Notes: a model not told the origin generated them from the sequence alone. DNA of 64,000 nucleotides from JAFGOG01 sp034429215 (GCA_034429215.1 DAOUGI010000029.1:1-64000), one strand, 5' to 3'; positions 17,523 through 26,402 are shown, counted from the first letter of the stretch. Program-made: numbers and translations.

Positions 17523-17993
17523 ATGAGGAGCATCAACGTGCCGGGCAAACACAGCAGACAGCCAAATCTGGGCAGCAGGTCCGTGCCGCCGGTCGCAAAT
17601 GAGGATGTGCGGGAGCGAGGGCGCGGCGAAGGACAGGCCCTGGTCGAATTCGCCCTGGTCATCATGCTCCTGTTTTTGCTGCTCTTTGGCATTATCGACT
17701 TTTCGCGGCTCTTTTTCGCTTACGCGACGATGTCGAACGGGGTGCGCGAAGGCGCCCGGTACGGCATTGTCCACCATGGCGACGACGCCGGCATCGAGCA
17801 GCAGGCGCAGGCCATGATGGTCGTGATTGGGGGCGATGCGACGATCCAAATCAACTATCCGGACGCCGGGCCGGATCCGTATTGCACACACCTGTGCCGG
17901 ATCGAGGTCATCGCCACGAGTGATTTCCCGGTGTGGACGCCTTTTATCCCGAACGTGCAGATTGAGGCCAGGTCCACGATGCATTTCGAGTGA
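17523..17993 (+). CDS. TadE-like pilus protein
   Basis: 156 residues. The TadE motif GQALVEFALVIMLLFLLLFG begins near residue 39, after a basic cytoplasmic leader, and is followed by NGVREGARYGIVHHG. It is paralogous to the preceding gene. No good ribosome-binding site precedes the ATG at 17523; a GTG near 17606 is an alternative that would shorten the leader. It overlaps the next gene, suggesting coupled translation. It is probably a minor pilin of the Tad apparatus. Confidence 0.85.
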   Translation: MRSINVPGKHSRQPNLGSRSVPPVANEDVRERGRGEGQALVEFALVIMLLFLLLFGIIDFSRLFFAYATMSNGVREGARYGIVHHGDDAGIEQQAQAMMVVIGGDATIQINYPDAGPDPYCTHLCRIEVIATSDFPVWTPFIPNVQIEARSTMHFE

Positions 17994-19153
17994 TGGACCG
18001 GCCGGACGGAGGTGGAACGGTGAAAGAGAGATTTTTCGCTTCGCACGGAACGACAGGGGATGCGGATCGGCAGAGGGGCCAATCGCTGGTCATCGTGGCG
18101 ATCGCCATGGTAGTGCTCGTTCTGTTCGTGGCCATCGCCGTGGATGCGAGCGACGCGTATGTCCACCGCCGCACGGCTCAAAACGCGGCCGATGCGGCGG
18201 CGCTGGCCGGAGGGCGGGAGCTGGGCGCTCAGATCAACCAAGAGATATACAATAGCTCGCTCATCAAGGCCGACATGAACAGCTTTGCGGAGCAGAACGA
18301 CATACCGGATACGGACGGCGCCCTGGCCGATGTGCTGAACAGGAATGTCGTGGGCTACTATCTCGACGAGGAAGGCGACCGCCTGAGTGAGGATCCGGTC
18401 GGATCGCCGGCGGGCGACGCCTTTTTGTTTGATGCGCACGGCATCGAAGCGGTGACGTTTATTACCGCCCCCACCTTCTTCGGCGGCATCATCGGGCTCG
18501 ACGGCATGCCCGTCCAGGCCAGCGCCGCCGTCCTGCTGCAGCCGCCGTGCGCCGCCTCATGTGTCGTCCCGATCGCTACCTTCACGATGACCTTTACCAG
18601 CGCCGAAGGTATTTGCTACAATATCTGGAATGGGGATGGGCCGGGGAACTTTGGCTGGCTGAACTGGTCGCTGCAGGGGGAATTGTGCGGCAACAATGAA
18701 GATAGGTGCAATGTGCCATGTCTCGTCGAGAACCTGACGCCCGGCACTTGCCAAAGCGGCCTGATCCGCGTCGGCGACGACGTGGCGGGGACGACCGGCG
18801 ACAAGAACTCGGGGCAGATCAGGCAAATTCTTAAGTACTATATCGACACACCGGCGCATTTTACCGTCCCGGTGTGGGAAGTGAACAACAATGGGCAGGG
18901 CTGCGGCCATGAACAAGGCGGCCTGTGGTATCGCGTGGCCGGTTTTGCCGAGATGCAGCTCATCGGGTACCAGCTGTCCCAAGGCCAAGGCCAGATCTAT
19001 GATCCGATCCGGGATCCCAGCACGTGTGTTACGCTGGGAAGTGCACCTCACGGTGGGAATCGACTGACGGCCTACTTTATCCGGTGGGTAGAGGGGGAGC
19101 CCGGCAATTGCGATGCGGGTGGGTCGCTGCTGACGCCGCGGTTGGTCAAGTAG
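17990..19153 (+). CDS. TadG-like / TadE-family surface protein
   Basis: 387 residues. After a polar leader, GQSLVIVAIAMVVLVLFVAI forms a pilin-like helix followed by VDASDAYVHRRTAQNAADAA, the signature of the Tad-type TadG_N domain that has ALAGG further on. The remaining 300 residues are extracytoplasmic and rich in Cys pairs (PPCAASC, CGNNEDRCNVPC), consistent with an exported disulfide-stabilised domain. The start is GTG 17990 or ATG 17993, overlapping the upstream stop. It probably caps or anchors the pilus at the cell surface; the C-terminal domain is not one I recognise. Confidence 0.82.
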   Translation: MMDRPDGGGTVKERFFASHGTTGDADRQRGQSLVIVAIAMVVLVLFVAIAVDASDAYVHRRTAQNAADAAALAGGRELGAQINQEIYNSSLIKADMNSFAEQNDIPDTDGALADVLNRNVVGYYLDEEGDRLSEDPVGSPAGDAFLFDAHGIEAVTFITAPTFFGGIIGLDGMPVQASAAVLLQPPCAASCVVPIATFTMTFTSAEGICYNIWNGDGPGNFGWLNWSLQGELCGNNEDRCNVPCLVENLTPGTCQSGLIRVGDDVAGTTGDKNSGQIRQILKYYIDTPAHFTVPVWEVNNNGQGCGHEQGGLWYRVAGFAEMQLIGYQLSQGQGQIYDPIRDPSTCVTLGSAPHGGNRLTAYFIRWVEGEPGNCDAGGSLLTPRLVK

Positions 19154-19192
19154 AGCCACACCTTCGTTCCAGCTCACAAAGGAGGCAGTTTC

Positions 19193-20023
19193 ATGAAACG
19201 TCGCAGTTGGTTGTGGTTTGTCGCCGCCTTGTTCTTGGCCCTCCTGGCCGGCTTTATAGCCATTTTCACCCTTCGCCGGGCCGCAACACAGGAGACGCCG
19301 GGGGCGGCGATGACGGGGCGCATCGTGGTAGTGGCCCGCCAGCCGATCGCCGTCAATTCCACCATTCGAGTCGACAATGTCGTCTCTGAGGAGCGAAGCA
19401 GCGCCCCAAGTGGCGCCGCTGTGCAGATTCAGGATGTGGTGGGCCGGGTAACGCTGCGGGACATCGCCCAGGGCGAGGTTATCCTGATGCAGGACCTTAC
19501 CTCCGAGATCAGCGGGACGCACAACTTGCCCCGCTTGCTCGGCGACGACAAGATCGCGGTGGCGCTGCCGGCCGATGATATCCTGAGCAAATGGGGAGCG
19601 GTGGCGCCGGGCGACCACGTGGACGTGCTGTTCACTCTCGACGTGCTGCTGGAGACGCCACTGCCCGCCGAGATTCTGGCGCTGGAGGACGAGGGCACAA
19701 CCCTGCAACCGGTGGAGCGCGATCAGAGCCTGGACAAGGTGTCGATGCTGACCATACAAAATCTGGAGGTACTACAGGTGATCGAGGAGCCGGTACCTCA
19801 ACAGCAGCAACAGCAGCAGGAACCCGTTGTGCTGCAGAAGGCGCTGATCCTCAAGATCGCTCCCCAGGACGCGATGGTGCTCAAGTACCTGTTGGACTCG
19901 GCCGGCAAGATCGACCTGGCCTTGCGCTCGCCTACCAACAACACCCTGTTCGACGTGGAGCCGGTCAACATCAACTATTTGGTGCTGCGGTACGGGATCA
20001 AGTTACCCGAACCCCTCGAGTAG
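19193..20023 (+). CDS. cpaB: Flp pilus assembly protein CpaB (RcpC)
   Basis: 276 residues: an N-terminal membrane helix (WLWFVAALFLALLAGFIAIF), then a SAF domain with VVVARQPIAVNSTIRVDNV and the CpaB region KIAVALPADDI...APGDHVDVLFT. CpaB is a periplasmic or extracytoplasmic assembly factor of Tad pili. A run of seven glutamines (about residues 203-209) interrupts the C-terminal domain, encoded by CAG/CAA repeats. An AAAGGAGG sits 8 nt before the start. It is part of the same operon, 39 bp after the TadG-like gene. Confidence 0.88.
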   Translation: MKRRSWLWFVAALFLALLAGFIAIFTLRRAATQETPGAAMTGRIVVVARQPIAVNSTIRVDNVVSEERSSAPSGAAVQIQDVVGRVTLRDIAQGEVILMQDLTSEISGTHNLPRLLGDDKIAVALPADDILSKWGAVAPGDHVDVLFTLDVLLETPLPAEILALEDEGTTLQPVERDQSLDKVSMLTIQNLEVLQVIEEPVPQQQQQQQEPVVLQKALILKIAPQDAMVLKYLLDSAGKIDLALRSPTNNTLFDVEPVNINYLVLRYGIKLPEPLE

Positions 20024-20044
20024 AATCGATAGGGCACGGTCCAT

Positions 20045-21343
20045 ATGACACAAGAACGAAAACTAGCTTGGGCGCACAATAAGATACGGGTGTTGATCAT
20101 CGCCGGGGCCGACTCGGTAGGAGACTGGATGGCCAGCGTGGTCAAGTCGGCGCCGGGGATGGCGCTCATGGGCCTGGTACGTGACCTGGCACAGCCGTTC
20201 GACTATTTGGAACAGTTGGCGCCTGATGTCATCCTGGTGGATATCAGCAGCGGTATCCTGCAGGTGGAAAATCTGATGACCCGCCTGAGCCCTCCGGGCT
20301 CTGGTGCGGTGATCATTGTGGTGGCTATGGCGGACGAGGTGGAAACTGTTCGCCAAGCGATGCTGCACGGGGCGCAGGGGTTCCTGCTCAAACCGTTCAG
20401 CGAATCCGAGCTGTTGAACAGCATCAGGCAGGCCTACGAGCTGCTCGCGCAGCGTCGAGCCCAACTGGCCACGACGCCCGTGCTGCCGCCCGGCCCAGAA
20501 GCCAGGACGCGACCCCGCGCCAGGATCGTGGCGGTATACAGCCCTAAAGGGGGAGTGGGCTGCACGGCGATCGCGGCCAATCTGGCCGTGGCGCTGCGAA
20601 CCGTCACGCGCAAATCGGTCATTTTGGTGGATGCCGACCTGCGCTTTGGCGACATTGACAGCGTTCTCAACATCTTGTCCGGGCCATCGATCGGGGCGCT
20701 GGCTAACAAGCTTGGGGATGCCGACGACCTATTCCTGGAACAATCGCTGGTGGCCCACAAGTCGGGGATCCGGGTGTTGATGGCCCCGCCCTACCTGGAC
20801 ATGGCCGACGCGATCCAGGCGGAACAGGTCAGGCAGATTATCACGCGTTTGGCTGCTCTGGGCGACGGCTATGTGATCGTGGATACTTGGTCGGCGTTGG
20901 ACGAGGTGACGCTGGCCATCGCGGACACGTGCGACAAGTTGATGGTGATCGCCACGCCCCAAGTAACGGCACTGCGCGATACTCACCGTTTTCTCGAAGC
21001 GCTGAACCTGCTGCATTATGACGCCGGCAAGATCATGCTCGTCCTCAATCATCCCCATCAGCCCAGCGATGTCAAGCGCGGTGACGTAGAGCGGGCTCTG
21101 GGCCGGTCGATTGTGCAGGAGGTGACCCATACGCCATATCAGGTGTCTGCCTCGATGAATCGAGGGGTGCCGCTCGTGGAGGAGTTTCGGGATAGCCCGG
21201 CCGCTCGGGACATTATCAAACTGGCGCACAGCCTGGTCGGGATGGAAAGCGCGGAGAAGCAAGCAGAGGTTGAATCCAAGACGGTTGTGGCACCAGAGGG
21301 GAACAAAGGAAAGAAAAAGCTGTTCGCCTGGGGGACGACATAG
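20045..21343 (+). CDS. cpaE: Pilus assembly ATPase CpaE/TadZ
   Basis: 432 residues: an N-terminal receiver-like domain (about 15-130, with DVILVDISSG and a LLKPFSESELLNSI end) and a MinD/ParA-type ATPase domain with the deviant Walker A KGGVGCTAIAANLAVAL. CpaE/TadZ positions the Tad secretion machine in the cell. The receiver keeps a VDIS in place of the usual phospho-accepting D context, so it may be a pseudo-receiver. The gene normally following is cpaF, which is missing here: a 63-bp gap with a palindromic repeat leads directly to tadB. Confidence 0.9.
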   Translation: MTQERKLAWAHNKIRVLIIAGADSVGDWMASVVKSAPGMALMGLVRDLAQPFDYLEQLAPDVILVDISSGILQVENLMTRLSPPGSGAVIIVVAMADEVETVRQAMLHGAQGFLLKPFSESELLNSIRQAYELLAQRRAQLATTPVLPPGPEARTRPRARIVAVYSPKGGVGCTAIAANLAVALRTVTRKSVILVDADLRFGDIDSVLNILSGPSIGALANKLGDADDLFLEQSLVAHKSGIRVLMAPPYLDMADAIQAEQVRQIITRLAALGDGYVIVDTWSALDEVTLAIADTCDKLMVIATPQVTALRDTHRFLEALNLLHYDAGKIMLVLNHPHQPSDVKRGDVERALGRSIVQEVTHTPYQVSASMNRGVPLVEEFRDSPAARDIIKLAHSLVGMESAEKQAEVESKTVVAPEGNKGKKKLFAWGTT

Positions 21344-21370
21344 GCGGCAAGCCGGCTATAGGAGTAGGAA

Positions 21371-21394
21371 GGGCGGACGCCGTCCGCCCCTGCA
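21371..21394. repeat. GC palindrome repeat (copy 2) in the cpaE-tadB gap
   Basis: GGGCGGAC-GCC-GTCCGCCC followed by CTGCA. The 24-nt sequence is identical to that at 25285-25308. It occupies the place where cpaF is usually found. Confidence 0.85.
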
Positions 21395-21406
21395 AGGGAT
21401 GAATCT

Positions 21407-22390
21407 GTGGGAATATATGGGGTTGTAGGACTGCTGGTGGCGGCATCCGTGGGGCTGGCCCTGTACGGACTGCGCCAGTCGGCGCGGTCTGGCGGGGAGG
21501 TAGAAGAGCGGATTGAGAAATGGATCAACCAGCCGGCGCCGGCATCCCCTGGGGCGGAATCCCAGCCCGGCGGGGGGAATACCCGGGACCTGGCACGACG
21601 CAGCAACCTGGCGAGCCGGATGGATCGGCTGCTGGCTCAACGTGGTTTTGCCGCGAGCATCGCCACCGATCTGGCCCGTGCCGATTTGTCGTTGACGGTG
21701 GCCGAGTACCTGGGGCTGTGCTTGGGACTGGCTCTGGCCGGATTTCTGATCGGATACGTGATCGGCCGCAACCCGGCATTCAGCGTGCTGCTGGGTTTGG
21801 TCTGTGCTTTCTTGCCCCAGTTCTACGTCAGCAGGCGGCAATCGAGCAGGCTGAACGCATTCAACCGACAGCTGCCCGATGTCCTGGAACGGCTGGTCGG
21901 CTCGCTGCGCGCCGGTTACGGCTTATCGCAGGCAGTGGAGTGGGTGGCCAAGCAGATGCCCAATCCTGCCGGCGGCGAGTTTAGCCGGGTGGTGCGCGAA
22001 ATGCAATTGGGCAGGAGCCTAGCTCAGGCCCTCGACAGCATGGTGCGCCGTCTTGACAGCGACGACCTGGCGCTGATCGTGACCGCCATCCAGATCCAAT
22101 ATGAGGTGGGAGGCAGCCTGGCCGACATTTTGGAGACGGTGGCCGAAACGATCCGGGAGCGGGTGCGGATACAGCGCGAGATCAGGGTCATGACGGCCCA
22201 GCAGCGTTTTTCGGGCTATATTCTGATCGCTTTGCCGATCGGCCTGGCGGTCTTTTTGTACATCATGAACCCCGAATATGAAGGTCGGTTGTTCCAGCCA
22301 GGGCCGACATTGTGCATCCCGATCGGAGCCGGGATCATGATGCTGATCGGCTACCTGATCATGCGGCGGATCATACAGATCGAGGTATGA
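21407..22390 (+). CDS. tadB: Tad pilus inner-membrane protein TadB
   Basis: 327 residues with an N-terminal helix, a two-helix segment near 105-140, the GspF/T2SSF domain (LPDVLERLVGSLRAGYGLSQ, QIQYEVGGSLADILE) and two C-terminal helices. TadB and TadC form the platform of the Tad secretion system. The start is a GTG at 21407 with CAAGGGA upstream; an ATG at 21399 is in another frame and closes after nine codons. It is followed by tadC after 6 bp. Confidence 0.9.
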   Translation: MGIYGVVGLLVAASVGLALYGLRQSARSGGEVEERIEKWINQPAPASPGAESQPGGGNTRDLARRSNLASRMDRLLAQRGFAASIATDLARADLSLTVAEYLGLCLGLALAGFLIGYVIGRNPAFSVLLGLVCAFLPQFYVSRRQSSRLNAFNRQLPDVLERLVGSLRAGYGLSQAVEWVAKQMPNPAGGEFSRVVREMQLGRSLAQALDSMVRRLDSDDLALIVTAIQIQYEVGGSLADILETVAETIRERVRIQREIRVMTAQQRFSGYILIALPIGLAVFLYIMNPEYEGRLFQPGPTLCIPIGAGIMMLIGYLIMRRIIQIEV

Positions 22391-22396
22391 CGTAGG

Positions 22397-23326
22397 ATGA
22401 CCCTTTTGGCTCTGCTGTTTGGTGTGGTGGTGACCGGGGCTGCCCTGGCGCTGTTCTTTGGAGTGCGCGCCGGGTGGGAGACCCGCGCAGCAGAAGAAAG
22501 CCGTTTTTATGCGGTCGGAGTCTCACCCACACTCGAAGATGTGGATCTGAGCCGTCCGTTCACAGAACGGGCCATAAAGCCGGCTTTTGCCAAGCTGCTG
22601 GCGCTGCTGAGCCGCCTGGCGCCCCGGCACAACCTGGACGAGATCCAATGGAAGCTAGAAGTGGCCGGCCGGCCGCATGGCTTGACGGTGTTGGATGTGG
22701 TTGGACTGCGGGTGCTGAGCGCTCTCGTGCTTGGCCTGGCGTTTTTCCTATTGCTAGGACTGGGCCCCTCGTCGCTGGGAGCCAGGCTGCTGCTGGCCGC
22801 CGCGTTCGGCGCGGTAGGTTTTTACGTGCCGGTCTTGTGGCTCAACTTGCAGATGAGCAAGCGCAAGGGGGCGATTTTGAGGGCCCTGCCCGACGGCCTG
22901 GACATGCTGAACGTGTGCGTGGGCGCCGGCCTCGGTTTCGATGCCGCCCTCAGCCGGGTCGGGGAGCGTTGGCAATCTCCCCTGGCTGATGAGTTCAACC
23001 GGGTGGTGGCCGAAATCCGCCTGGGAAAAGTGCGTCGCCAGGCGCTGAATGACCTGGCAGCCCGAACTGATCTGCCTGACATAGAGTCGTTTGTGTCGGC
23101 CATCGTCCAGGCCGATCAGTTGGGGGTGAGCATCGCCAAGGTGCTGCGCACACAGGCTGAGCAGATGCGGATCGCCCGCCGGCAGCGAGCCGAAGAGCTG
23201 GCCAGGCAGGCTACGATCAAGATGCTTTTTCCGCTCGTTTTTCTAATCTTCCCGGCATTGCTGGCGGTGCTGCTAGGGCCAGCGGTGCCGCAGATCCTCG
23301 AAACCTTTGGCAATCTAGGCCGCTGA
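22397..23326 (+). CDS. tadC: Tad pilus inner-membrane protein TadC
   Basis: 309 residues with the same T2SSF fold as TadB: LPDGLDMLNVCVGAGLGFDAAL, then FVSAIVQADQLGVSIAKVLR, flanked by membrane helices at the N-terminus, the middle and the C-terminus (IKMLFPLVFLIFPALLAVLL). It pairs with TadB as the membrane platform. The gene is 13 bp upstream of the tetratricopeptide-like gene, so that protein is probably part of the same system. Confidence 0.9.
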   Translation: MTLLALLFGVVVTGAALALFFGVRAGWETRAAEESRFYAVGVSPTLEDVDLSRPFTERAIKPAFAKLLALLSRLAPRHNLDEIQWKLEVAGRPHGLTVLDVVGLRVLSALVLGLAFFLLLGLGPSSLGARLLLAAAFGAVGFYVPVLWLNLQMSKRKGAILRALPDGLDMLNVCVGAGLGFDAALSRVGERWQSPLADEFNRVVAEIRLGKVRRQALNDLAARTDLPDIESFVSAIVQADQLGVSIAKVLRTQAEQMRIARRQRAEELARQATIKMLFPLVFLIFPALLAVLLGPAVPQILETFGNLGR

Positions 23327-23339
23327 TCGGCAACCCTTC

Positions 23340-24743
23340 ATGGCAGAACACAAAGAAGAGCCAGGTCCAACCGTACCATATGAACAGCATCCCCTATACC
23401 AGGCAGCCAGGGACGACCTGGCTGCGGGCGACGAGGCGACGGCGGCCGCCAAGCTAAAGCTGCTGACAGCCCTTTATCCCAAAGAGCAAGCGCTACAGGA
23501 CCTGGCAGTACGCGTCGAATTGAAGGTGGCGCTCGCGCCTTCCTCTGCTGAAGCCAAGAGCAAAGAGAAAGTGGCGGTGCCGCACGGCCAGCCGACGCGG
23601 GGCCTGCGCGACTTGTTACTGCTCCTCCTGGTGTTGGTGGCAGGGCTGGCGGGAGTCGCATTTTTCATCGTGTCCTATAACGTGATGGTGCGCCCTGTCA
23701 AGGAAGCCAGAGAGACAGAGGTGGCGCTTCAGTCGCTGCTGCAAGCAGGCCAACGACGGCTGGAAGCCGGAGATTGGGCCGGCGCGCGGGATTCCTTCGA
23801 AGCGTTTCTGCAGGCGATGCCGGGCGATCCAACCGCGCAGGCCGGGATCGACTATAGCCGGCAGCGAGAGGCTTTGGACGGCCAATATGCCAATGCCCTA
23901 GCTGCCGAGGAAGCCAGCGATTGGCAGGGGGCGCTCCAGACCCTGGAAGCAGTCCGGGTTCAGGATCCGGCATATCCCGGCATCGCAGAGCGGATTGCCA
24001 AGCTGCAAGATCGGGTGGCCATAGAGGCTACCTGGCAGGAAGCCCAGGCATTGATCCAGGCCGGGGACTGGCCGGGCGCCATTCCGGCACTGATCAGGGT
24101 GCGCAGTCAAGATCCAGAGTTTCGCCGGACGGAGGTGGAGGAGCAGCTTTACCAGGCATACCTCGCGGTGGCCTTGCCCCGTCTTGAACAGACCAACGGC
24201 AACGTGGACCAGGTCCGACAGGCGGTGGAGTACCTGGACGGCGCCCTGGCCCTCAGACCGACCGAAGAGCAGTATGTTGAGGAGCGCCGCCTGGCTACCC
24301 GGTTTGTGACCGGCGCCGAGGCTTTTGCCGAGCAGGATTGGGAAGCGGCGGTCGCTGCCTGGGAGTCGGTCTATGAAGCCCGGCCTGATTACCAGGGTGG
24401 GGCACTGAGGGATAACCTGCGGCAGGCCTACCCCCAGGCAGCCAAGCAGCTGATCACCAGGGCGAACGGCAGTGTGGGCCTGCTGAAGCAGGCCAGCCGT
24501 TACCTAGCCCAGGCTTTGGCGTTGGACCCCGGCAACGGCGAGCTGGAAGAGGAACGACGCCTGGCGACCGAGTTTGTGGCCGGCGCTGAGGCCTCTGCGA
24601 AGGAGGATTGGCCGGCGGCTGTTGCCCATTGGGGGCCGATCTATCAGGCCCGGCCCGATTATCAGAATGGCGTGCTGAGAACGCAACTGCGCGAGGCGTG
24701 CGCCAAGAGTCTGACCCCCGACCCGACCTTCTGTAAACCCTAG
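23340..24743 (+). CDS. Membrane-anchored TPR-like repeat protein of the tad operon
   Basis: 467 residues. One membrane helix (about 88-112, LLLLLLVLVAGLAGVAFFIV) separates a small cytoplasmic domain from a large exported region. That region is built of related helical repeats with the pattern GDWxGAxxxxxAVRxxDPxY, and the unit ERRLATxFVxGAEAxAxxDWxAAVxxWxxxYxARPDYQ occurs twice. The repeats look like TPRs and suggest a scaffold on the outer face of the membrane. It is the last gene of the Tad cluster. I do not recognise a named family beyond TPR. Confidence 0.75.
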   Translation: MAEHKEEPGPTVPYEQHPLYQAARDDLAAGDEATAAAKLKLLTALYPKEQALQDLAVRVELKVALAPSSAEAKSKEKVAVPHGQPTRGLRDLLLLLLVLVAGLAGVAFFIVSYNVMVRPVKEARETEVALQSLLQAGQRRLEAGDWAGARDSFEAFLQAMPGDPTAQAGIDYSRQREALDGQYANALAAEEASDWQGALQTLEAVRVQDPAYPGIAERIAKLQDRVAIEATWQEAQALIQAGDWPGAIPALIRVRSQDPEFRRTEVEEQLYQAYLAVALPRLEQTNGNVDQVRQAVEYLDGALALRPTEEQYVEERRLATRFVTGAEAFAEQDWEAAVAAWESVYEARPDYQGGALRDNLRQAYPQAAKQLITRANGSVGLLKQASRYLAQALALDPGNGELEEERRLATEFVAGAEASAKEDWPAAVAHWGPIYQARPDYQNGVLRTQLREACAKSLTPDPTFCKP

Positions 24744-24767
24744 TCCGGCGTATTGCCGGCTGCCAAC

Positions 24768-24796
24768 TTGCTCTGCCCCTGGAACGCTGGTATACT
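24768..24796 (+). promoter_or_regulatory. Promoter of yraN-miaA
   Basis: TTGCTC (24768-24773), 17 bp, then TATACT (24791-24796) preceded by TGG. A second example of the TGGTATACT extended -10 seen at 9083. Confidence 0.7.
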
Positions 24797-24895
24797 CCCT
24801 CTTGGGGTGATTTAGCCACAAAGGACATACTTATCCGTACCGGACAGGTACGAGCCAAGGCAAAGGGGTATGCGCTCTGGTTGCGAAAAGGGTTG

Positions 24896-25279
24896 ATGAA
24901 GAGTCAGGCAAGAGGCGCTGATGGCCGGCGCGGGTTGGGGGCGATGGGGGAAGAGCTGGCGGCACGGCGGTTGAGTGCGGCCGGCTATGAGATCGTGACC
25001 CGCAACTGGCGGTGCCGGGCCGGCGAGCTGGACCTGGTAGCACGGCAGGGGGAATGCCTGGTGCTGGTAGAGGTGCGCACCCGGCGCGGCAAGGCGCTGG
25101 GGCCGCCGGAGGAATCGATCACGCCTGCCAAGCAGGCGCGGCTGATCACGCTGGCCGAGGCGTACGTGCAGGCGGTCGACTGGCCGGGCGATTGGCGCAT
25201 CGATGTGGTGGCGGTCGAGCTGGACCTGGGCGGGCGTCTGCTGCGGGTGGATCACTATGAAAATGCCGTTACGGGCTGA
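24896..25279 (+). CDS. yraN: YraN family (UPF0102) endonuclease-like protein
   Basis: About 127 residues with the full UPF0102 pattern: GEELAARRLSAAGYEIVTRN, then CRAGELDLVARQGECLVLVE and the VRTRRG catalytic-like end. The fold is a PD-(D/E)xK nuclease type (E, D, ExK/R-like residues visible), of uncertain cellular role. A TTG at 24881 in the same frame is an alternative start. The gene overlaps the likely start of miaA by 23 bp. Confidence 0.85.
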   Translation: MKSQARGADGRRGLGAMGEELAARRLSAAGYEIVTRNWRCRAGELDLVARQGECLVLVEVRTRRGKALGPPEESITPAKQARLITLAEAYVQAVDWPGDWRIDVVAVELDLGGRLLRVDHYENAVTG

Positions 25280-26237
25280 GCTTGGGGCGGACGCCGTCCG
25301 CCCCTGCATTTCTAATCCCCTGATAGCGGTCGTGGGGCCGACGGCGGTGGGCAAGACGGCGCTGGCCGTGCGGCTGGCCGAGGCGTTCAGCGGCGAGATC
25401 GTGTCGGCCGATTCGCGGCAGGTGTACCGCGGGATGGATGTCGGCACGGCCAAGGCTACGGCCGAGGAGCGGGCGCGGGTGATGCACCACCTGCTCGACC
25501 TGCTCGATCCCGATCAGACGCTCGGGCTGGCACAGTTCCAGTCGCTGGCCTGCGCTACCATCGACGGTATCCTGACGCGACACAAGATCCCCTTTTTGAC
25601 CGGCGGCACGGGGCAGTATGTGATGGCGGTGGTGGAGGGGTGGCAGGTGCCGATCGTGCCGCCCGATGACGCTCTGCGCAATGTCCTGTATCGCCAGGCC
25701 GAGGAGGAGGGCGCCGAGGCGCTGTATGCCCGGCTGCAGGCGGTCGACCCGGCGGCGGCCCAGAAGATCGATCCGCGCAACGTGCGGCGGGTGATCCGGG
25801 CCCTGGAGGTGTGCCTAACCACCGGGCGGCCCATTTCGGAACAGCGGGGCAAGTCGCCGCCGCCATACCAGACGCTGATGATCGGGCTGACGTTGCCCCG
25901 CCCACAGCTCTACTGCCGCATCGACGAGCGGGTTGAGGCGATGATCGAGCATGGGCTGGAAGAGGAGGTCAGGCGGCTGGTCGCCGCCGGCTATGGGTTT
26001 GACCTGCCGGCCATGTCGGGGGTGGGCTATGGCCAGTTTGGGCCGTACCTGGCCGGGCAGGCGACACTGGCGGAGGTGATCCAGGCGATCAAGCGGGCGA
26101 CCCGGCGGTTTGTCCGGCAGCAGGGAAACTGGTTTCGCGTGGACGACCCGCGGATCCGGTGGATCGACGCGGGGGAGGATCTGCTGCCGGAAGCGGTGGA
26201 GGTAGTGAGGGGATTTCTCGCCGGCCAGCACGGGTGA
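25257..26237 (+). CDS. miaA: tRNA dimethylallyltransferase
   Basis: Around 326 residues from the ATG at 25257. VVGPTAVGKTALAVRLAE is the P-loop, SADSRQVYRGMDVGTAKAT the substrate/catalytic Asp-Ser region, and GGTGQYV and RRVIRALEV are further MiaA motifs. The enzyme adds a dimethylallyl group to A37 of tRNAs reading UNN codons. Family members normally have only about 4-8 residues before the P-loop strand; here a 24-nt palindromic repeat (25285-25308) sits between the ATG and that strand. Either the repeat is translated as a short N-terminal extension or translation starts later, for instance GTG 25329. Confidence 0.9.
   Translation: MKMPLRAELGADAVRPCISNPLIAVVGPTAVGKTALAVRLAEAFSGEIVSADSRQVYRGMDVGTAKATAEERARVMHHLLDLLDPDQTLGLAQFQSLACATIDGILTRHKIPFLTGGTGQYVMAVVEGWQVPIVPPDDALRNVLYRQAEEEGAEALYARLQAVDPAAAQKIDPRNVRRVIRALEVCLTTGRPISEQRGKSPPPYQTLMIGLTLPRPQLYCRIDERVEAMIEHGLEEEVRRLVAAGYGFDLPAMSGVGYGQFGPYLAGQATLAEVIQAIKRATRRFVRQQGNWFRVDDPRIRWIDAGEDLLPEAVEVVRGFLAGQHG
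25285..25308. repeat. GC palindrome repeat (copy 3) within the miaA 5' end
   Basis: Identical over 24 nt to 21371-21394. If miaA starts at 25257 it is read as GADAVRPC in frame; it also lies only 6 bp after the yraN stop. Confidence 0.85.
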
Positions 26238-26246
26238 GGGCCGCTA

Positions 26247-26354
26247 GGCCTGGTGTGCGACATTGGGGAAAAGCATGGCGGCCGGATCAAGGTAGAAAGC
26301 GCGGGGGTGGCCGGGCAGGACAGCAGCTCTACGATCTGGCTGCCGTGCGTGTAA
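26247..26354 (+). pseudogene. Histidine kinase C-terminal remnant
   Basis: After the miaA stop the same frame reads GLVCDIGEKHGGRIKVESAG and ends SSSTIWLPCV then TAA. This is the last stretch of a HATPase domain (compare GLGLxIxxxIVEKHGGRIWVES...STFTFWLP). No start codon, H-box or N-box is present, so it is a degraded 35-residue fragment of a sensor kinase, possibly left by a deletion downstream of miaA. Confidence 0.8.
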
Positions 26355-26372
26355 CCGGATAGTTACACAAAA

Positions 26373-26402
26373 GAGAGCCAGCGGACCGGTCCGCTGGCTC
26401 TC
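26373..26402 (-). terminator. Hairpin terminator
   Basis: A perfect 15-bp inverted repeat (GAGAGCCAGCGGACC and its complement). On the minus strand it is followed by TTTTG, so it best serves the fragment and lipoprotein genes at 26420-27333; it may also stop readthrough from miaA. Confidence 0.75.
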
